A stretch of 16,019 bases of DNA from contig CAKZJI010000167.1 of the NCBI GenBank assembly GCA_936941515.1, positions 1-16,019 of the forward strand, written 5' to 3'. How positions within the stretch are numbered: position 1 is the stretch's first letter; each line of letters starts with the position of its first letter. Shown here one piece after another: positions 14,878 to 16,019 of the stretch. Source of the DNA: an uncultured Propionibacteriaceae bacterium. Lineage in GTDB: Bacteria; Actinomycetota; Actinomycetes; Propionibacteriales; Propionibacteriaceae. The position numbers and the translations under genes are program-made. The notes beneath the pieces were generated by a model that saw only the letters and a list, made by a program, of their open reading frames with translations, did not search any database and was not told where the DNA came from.

Positions 14878-14904
14878 GACGTGACCGGGAACCGAAATGT
14901 GACA
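14878..14904 (-). promoter_or_regulatory. ECF41/SigJ-type promoter for the oxidoreductase-sigma operon
   Basis: On the minus strand, TGTCACA (14904-14898), a 16-bp spacer, and CGTC (14881-14878). As I recall the SigJ/ECF41 literature, the promoter is (T)GTCACA, 16 bp, CGTC, so bases and spacing agree exactly. The start site would fall at or beside the ATG at 14869. An autoregulated operon is the natural reading. Confidence 0.8.
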
Positions 14905-15146
14905 TCGCCGTTCCTCCGGTGGCCAATGTTCGCAGGCTGGTGCTCCCGTGCGTTGGTCGCAGCCGTGATCCCCGTGACATGCTCCTCGCCGGATGGCCCC
15001 TCCGGTTTCCAGCCGCGTTGAGCGGGGGTTCGTGTCCTTCAGGTCAGCTGGATGAAGCACGCCGCCGGGAAGTGACATTCTGTCCTCTTGGCGGGCGCTG
15101 GTAGCCTTCCAGTGCCTATGTCCTTCTGAATCTAGGAAATCCGCCG

Positions 15147-16019
<873 letters not shown>

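Overview
The window looks like chromosomal DNA from a high-G+C actinobacterium, most likely a member of the Propionibacteriaceae. The best evidence is the mutA-mutB pair: both subunits resemble the Propionibacterium freudenreichii (shermanii) methylmalonyl-CoA mutase almost block for block as I recall that protein. Strong G/C third-position bias, GTG/TTG starts, 4-bp stop/start overlaps and U-poor terminators fit the same group. No rRNA, tRNA or CRISPR array is visible.

Layout. (1) 1-1443 (+): the 3' part of a surface protein with ten 22-residue BspA-type leucine-rich repeats, two calcium-binding TSP3-like repeats and a C-terminal LPRTG with no membrane anchor after it. A bidirectional terminator (1460-1498) separates it from the minus-strand genes. 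(2) 1519-4863 (-): a DUF1304 membrane protein, a beta-lactamase-fold serine hydrolase and an AAA/DUF4143 ATPase. This accessory-looking stretch contains tandem repeats and ends in three direct repeats of exact 23-bp period (4883-4943). (3) 5153-9217 (-): mutA-mutB, translationally coupled, closed by a strong hairpin terminator. (4) 9621-11700 (-): an operon of a Tm-1-like ATP-binding protein and a PEP-hydrolase-family TIM-barrel protein. The first gene is frameshifted in a G5 run near its 3' end. (5) 11806-12390 (-): a histidine phosphatase, divergent from hpt (+). Their 69-bp intergenic region holds a perfect 9-bp inverted repeat. (6) 13002-14869 (-): a group ECF41 (SigJ-like) sigma factor translationally coupled to an FAD/NAD oxidoreductase. 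(7) 15147-end (+): the 5' part of ftsH.

How the parts work together. MutA and MutB form the coenzyme-B12 enzyme that interconverts succinyl-CoA and methylmalonyl-CoA, the carbon-skeleton step of propionic fermentation. The ECF41 sigma factor and its oxidoreductase look like a self-contained autoregulated unit. A sequence matching the SigJ/ECF41 promoter (TGTCACA, 16 bp, CGTC) lies just upstream of the oxidoreductase, placed so that the transcript would be essentially leaderless. This cassette sits inverted between hpt and ftsH, which are commonly adjacent in actinobacteria. I see no clearly new multi-gene system. The items most worth a second look are the ECF41 promoter, the Tm-1 frameshift, the 23-bp repeats, the operator-like palindromes and the odd C-terminus of the LRR protein.
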